This document shows, piece by piece, positions 60,962 through 64,000 of a stretch of DNA of 64,000 nt. This DNA comes from Zygosaccharomyces rouxii. Taxonomy: Eukaryota > Ascomycota > Saccharomycetes > Saccharomycetales > Saccharomycetaceae. The notes under the pieces were generated by a model that saw only the letters and a list, made by a program, of their open reading frames with translations, was not told the origin of the DNA and made no database searches. Where the stretch lies: the NCBI RefSeq assembly GCF_000026365.1, contig NC_012994.1:62001-126000 (forward strand), in the 5' to 3' direction. The first letter of the stretch is position 1. Each line of letters starts with the position of its first letter. The translations under genes and the position numbers were made by a program.

Positions 60962-61504
60962 GTCGGAATGGTTCACGGAAAGTTGATGTAGGTAACTTTC
61001 GATCGACAATGGTATTTTTCACCTAAGAAAGACACTAATCAACTACTGTATTTTGCACTCTACTTGCTCATCGACGTATACTTCCTAGCTGGTATTGATG
61101 TTGAAAATTTCAGGATTGCGTCGATGCGTTATCGAGTCAGAATCGCCTGTAGAAGGAATTTTAAATTTGAAAAGAGAAAAAAAAGAGATATCGCAAAGGC
61201 AAAATGTACGGGTGTAGTACATGGAGGTACGGGTGCAGATAGTCATTTTTAGAGAGAGATCACACAATACGAACAATATATAGTCACGTGATTGTTTATC
61301 GATTCTATACTATATCACTTTTCCTTCTCCTCTCCCCTTTTTCCCTTTGAAGGGACAATAAAGAGCAAGGGGACTTTACTACTAAAGCTGAATAAGATCA
61401 ATTGCTACATAAAGCAGCTTTTGACTACAATTAGTACTCAGAACTATACAATAAAAGTACTTATACGAGTCTGATTTAGAGTAAATATTATCGATTTCAG
61501 GAAC
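60962..61504. other. Divergent promoter RPS2/OM14
   Basis: 543 bp. It holds two Rap1 sites near RPS2 and a palindromic TCACGTGA Cbf1-type site (61284-61291) nearer OM14. No other gene is supported. Confidence 0.65.
61204..61237 (-). promoter_or_regulatory. Tandem Rap1 sites of RPS2
   Basis: On the minus strand ACACCCGTACAT (61204-61215) is a perfect Rap1 consensus, and TGCACCCGTACC (61226-61237) is a second, near-perfect one. They have the same orientation and 22-bp spacing, about 245-275 bp upstream of the RPS2 ATG, as is typical for yeast ribosomal-protein promoters. Confidence 0.88.
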
Positions 61505-62060
61505 ATGTCAGAGTATGTTTTTTTATAGCACGATACAATACTATACGGCATCGTTTTATATTTGTCCTATCGTTTATTGGCCCATGCATCAATACTAACT
61601 CGTATCATTAAGAAACGAAGAAAAGTTCTCTCAAAAGGCTAGGGCTGAAGCTAGAAAGACCGCTGATCAACTCAAGAAGGATGGAGAAGCCGCTAAGGAT
61701 ACTGTAGAATCTTGGACGGAACAGCTTAAGAAATGTGTCGAGACTGCATCAACGAGTGTCTCAAATGGGGTCTCACAGGCAGTTTCCCAAGCTCGTAGTG
61801 CAACTGCAACTGCTGCTGCCAAGGCTAGATCCATTGCAGGTAGATCATGGGAAGAATTGCATAACCCGGTAGTTTTGTTGAACTTTTTACTGGGTTCTGG
61901 TGCATTGGCCGGATTGATTGCAGGATACGCTCAATATGATACTAGATATCTAAAAGGTAAAAGTGATGGTGTCATTTTGGCAACAGTTAGCGGTGCTTCT
62001 GCCATTGTAGCAATCGATGCTCTTTTGTCGGCTAAGTACTACAACAAATATAGGAAATGA
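61505..62060 (+). CDS. OM14: Om14, mitochondrial outer-membrane protein (spliced: 61505-61512, 61613-62060)
   Basis: 151 aa after splicing (yeast 134). Exon 1 is only ATGTCAGA; exon 2 gives MSE-NEEKFSQKARAEARKTADQ, an Ala/Lys/Ser-rich amphipathic N-terminal half, then hydrophobic segments NPVVLLNFLLGSGALAGLIAGY and SDGVILATVSGASAIVAI and the end YYNKYRK. Yeast Om14 (YBR230C) also has NPVVLVNLLL, an AxFLKGK-like link and KYYSRYDKK, plus an intron after a few bases. Om14 is a ribosome/NAC receptor and partner of porin. Confidence 0.92.
61513..61612 (+). other. OM14 intron
   Basis: 100 nt. Donor GTATGT at 61513, branch TACTAAC 61593-61599, acceptor ATTAAG ending at 61612. It splits codon 3 after its second base. 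An intron near the start is also present in S. cerevisiae OM14. Confidence 0.93.
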
Positions 62061-62256
62061 TTGAATGAAGTCATTGTAGGGGAGGAAGAAAGAAATAAAT
62101 GAATAAATACTATATTCGATATGACCAAAGTAAATAAGGTAAAATTTATTCAAATCTTAATCTCTACGTCTTTGTATATCTTTATGTTTTTATTTACGCT
62201 GCATGTCAAGAGTTCATATCCTTTTCACTCTACATGATAGATAGGTTGAACCGACA

Positions 62257-63786
62257 ATGGATTTAGACGAATCTTATGTGGACGACAGAAGAGAAAGGGC
62301 CAATGAGCCACTATATATACCACCAATAGCTGCGGAACCAACTACATCAATAAACTTAGCTCAAACTCTTTTCCAACCGTCAGAATTTGACGAAAGTTTG
62401 GAAGATCAATTGGCTCAAAGTATAAGCTCATGCGATAGAAGACATCCATTAGTATCTACAGAGATTCCAAATGTGTTCCCTCATCGGTATGACAAGAATT
62501 TTTTAATCCTAACATCAGCTGGTAAACCTATTTATGCAATGAAAGATGGCGATGGTACGATTGCGTACATGGGGGTTATCCATACGATAATGAACTACTT
62601 CAAATTGAAAGAGGATCAGGACTTAAGATGTATTGAGAATGGTGATGTCAGATTTGCATTTTTAGACCGTGAACCTATTGTCCTAGTGGCATATTCGGCA
62701 AGAGGTGAAACTAGTAACGAGTTATTCAGCCAATTGGATTTTCTACATTCATACTTACTATCATCATTAAGTGAAAGGCAACTATCAAAAATATTCAGCA
62801 AAAGACAGAATTTCGATTTGAGAAATTTCCTTGAATCTACAGATTTCGAAAACCTTGATGAGATTTGTTCATTACTATGTGAAAGGCTGTATCCTGATGC
62901 ACTGTTGGGTGCACTAAGGTCGCTATCCATGAAGAAATCCCATAGAGCTCAGTTGCATGAGGCCATGTCTCAACAATTGACCAAAGAAAAGGATTTACCA
63001 AGAGGAACTCTTTTATACGGACTCATTGTGGCGCCTGAGAATAAATTATGTTCCGTGTTACGCCCCAAAGGTCATACTTTGCATACAACAGATTTACACC
63101 TTTTATTCTGCTTAATATTCCATAGGTTCCAGAACTTAGACGATAGTCAAGAGCTTTGGGTCCCCATATGTTTTCCTAAATTTAACGCTAACGGGTTTCT
63201 TTACGGTTATATCAAATTCTTACCCAAGTGCAATTCCATTTTAGTACTGATAAGCGCTCAAAAGGATGCATTCTTCAATTTAAAATCATTTGCTGATCAT
63301 TTAATCAAGGATATTTCCAGTAATGGCCTCCTAGAAGAAATCCATAAGGCCAAGGGATTTAAGATTAGTGATATTCCGGCACCGTTGGTACATCATTTCA
63401 TTTACAAATCTAAAAAGCACGTTCAATACGTGATGCCAGAATTAGAACTTCACAGTGATACTGAACCCGAACAATTGATAGAGTTAGAACGGAAATTTAT
63501 GACCTATTACCAACAAATTCATAACTCTGTGGTGCGTGATGATGGATTGGCTTTCAACAAATCATGTCTAAATTTTATCAGATGGGATTCCGATGCGATT
63601 GAACCATCAGAAGAACCAATTGCCATGTTGGGTTTAGGTTGGATTACACCCAAATTTGAGCTCTATTTGATATGTAATAATGGTGTGGATGATAAACACG
63701 TTATCTTTGAGAGTGCAAAGAGAATTATTTCGTGGTGTCGAAAGCATGAATCAAGGTTGTTTGTTAATGAAGGTGCTATATTTTAA
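62257..63786 (+). CDS. MON1: Mon1, Ypt7 guanine-nucleotide exchange factor subunit
   Basis: 509 aa. Three longin/roadblock-type modules with the family blocks FPHRYDKNFLILTSAGKPIYAMKDGD (first longin), FLDREPIVLVAYSARGE, PICFPKFNANGFLYGYIKFL and the C-terminal HESRLFVNEGAIF. With Ccz1 it activates Ypt7 for vacuole and endosome fusion. Yeast Mon1 is 644 aa; the missing length is at the N-terminus, where only about 75 residues precede the first longin domain. Confidence 0.93.
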   Translation: MDLDESYVDDRRERANEPLYIPPIAAEPTTSINLAQTLFQPSEFDESLEDQLAQSISSCDRRHPLVSTEIPNVFPHRYDKNFLILTSAGKPIYAMKDGDGTIAYMGVIHTIMNYFKLKEDQDLRCIENGDVRFAFLDREPIVLVAYSARGETSNELFSQLDFLHSYLLSSLSERQLSKIFSKRQNFDLRNFLESTDFENLDEICSLLCERLYPDALLGALRSLSMKKSHRAQLHEAMSQQLTKEKDLPRGTLLYGLIVAPENKLCSVLRPKGHTLHTTDLHLLFCLIFHRFQNLDDSQELWVPICFPKFNANGFLYGYIKFLPKCNSILVLISAQKDAFFNLKSFADHLIKDISSNGLLEEIHKAKGFKISDIPAPLVHHFIYKSKKHVQYVMPELELHSDTEPEQLIELERKFMTYYQQIHNSVVRDDGLAFNKSCLNFIRWDSDAIEPSEEPIAMLGLGWITPKFELYLICNNGVDDKHVIFESAKRIISWCRKHESRLFVNEGAIF

Positions 63787-63805
63787 CAAAAAAAAAGTTT
63801 TGAAA

Positions 63806-63847
63806 GTTTTATTATTATTATTATTATTACTATTGTTATTATTACTT
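63806..63847. repeat. (TTA)n microsatellite after MON1
   Basis: About fourteen ATT/TTA units with two interruptions (ACT, GTT) in the convergent spacer downstream of MON1. Confidence 0.8.
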
Positions 63848-63882
63848 ACCCCAATGAACCATTCGCCTCCTTCACCCAAGAT

Positions 63883-63999
63883 TCAGAGACGTGCAAATCG
63901 GGGAATTTTCCTATTCTGCGGATCTTCAGTTTGTCTCGATTTCATTATGGATGTGGCCACTTCTTCACCAAATTTTTTTATCAGTTTCTTATAAAAGAG
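63883..63999 (-). CDS. C-terminal end of an unidentified gene, cut by the window edge
   Basis: An open minus-strand frame enters from the right edge and ends at TGA 63885-63883. Its last 38 codons read LFYKKLIKKFGEEVATSIMK followed by a polar, basic end (ending RFARL). Composition is protein-like. It would converge with MON1. In S. cerevisiae the convergent neighbour of MON1 is MET13, but I see no match to the Met13 C-terminus, so identity is left open. Confidence 0.4.
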   Translation of the reverse strand, partial: LFYKKLIKKFGEEVATSIMKSRQTEDPQNRKIPRFARL

Positions 64000-64000
64000 T

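Noticed and set aside
60962..61009. Earlier ATG for RPS2
   Set aside because: It adds 16 residues foreign to the S5 family; the second ATG gives the usual length and N-terminus.
61284..61291. TCACGTGA as a centromere CDEI
   Set aside because: No AT-rich CDEII or TCCGAA-type CDEIII follows; it is more likely a Cbf1 promoter site.

Overview
The window is nuclear DNA of a budding yeast (Saccharomycetaceae) that did not go through the whole-genome duplication. The genes are compact, mostly intronless and fungal. The first 52 kb interleaves, in conserved order, genes that lie on two S. cerevisiae chromosomes: the YKL072-YKL084 series (HOT13, RRP14, TEF4, VMA5, SMY1, DHR2, PSG1, YKL075C, MUD2, LHS1, STB6) and the YMR052-YMR068 series (AVO2, UBX4, SOV1, KAR5, AEP1, RIM9, ARG7, RNA14, SAM37, SEN15, FET3, AAC1, BUB2, STV1, STB2, FAR3). 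The STB2/STB6 pair is one gene here. Two STL1-type glycerol/H+ symporter genes in tandem point to an osmotolerant species of the Zygosaccharomyces/Torulaspora group. Z. rouxii, which is known to have two Stl1 proteins, is the best guess, by inference only.

Layout: 0-17.3 kb holds HOT13, AVO2, UBX4, SOV1, RRP14, TEF4 (with an intron carrying a C/D snoRNA that looks like snR38), VMA5, SMY1, KAR5, AEP1 and RIM9. 17.3-27 kb is looser: a 2-kb gap, DHR2, then the two STL1 paralogues separated by 1.25 kb. 27-35 kb is dense (ARG7, RNA14, SAM37, SEN15, PSG1, YKL075C-like). 35-39.7 kb holds FET3 with Aft1-type iron sites, a long gap carrying a pair of structured repeats, and an unrecognised 86-aa gene. 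39.7-52.1 kb is dense again (AAC1, BUB2, MUD2, LHS1, STV1, STB2/6, FAR3). A tRNA-Trp gene with an intron at 52.35 kb marks a switch to a block matching S. cerevisiae YGL119-YGL124 plus YBR230C: COQ8, PRP43, GPG1, NAB2, RPS2, OM14, MON1 and the edge of one more gene.

Four spliceosomal introns can be placed from GTATGT donors and (T/G)ACTAAC branch sites: TEF4, OM14, STV1 and COQ8. The last two are not visible as simple ORFs and are absent from S. cerevisiae as far as I know. In all four the 3' splice site lies only 10-14 nt beyond the branch motif. Promoter motifs agree with gene function: PAC/RRPE at RRP14, TEF4, DHR2, SEN15 and PRP43; Gcn4 at ARG7; Aft1 at FET3; a Hac1/UPRE site at LHS1; paired Rap1 sites at RPS2.

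The best candidate for something undescribed is a dispersed intergenic element present three times (18.8 kb, and head-to-head at 37.8/37.95 kb). It has fixed geometry: an A/T-rich hairpin, an 11-nt linker, then a short stem with an 11-nt loop. Three of the four core base pairs of the second stem have changed on both sides between copies.
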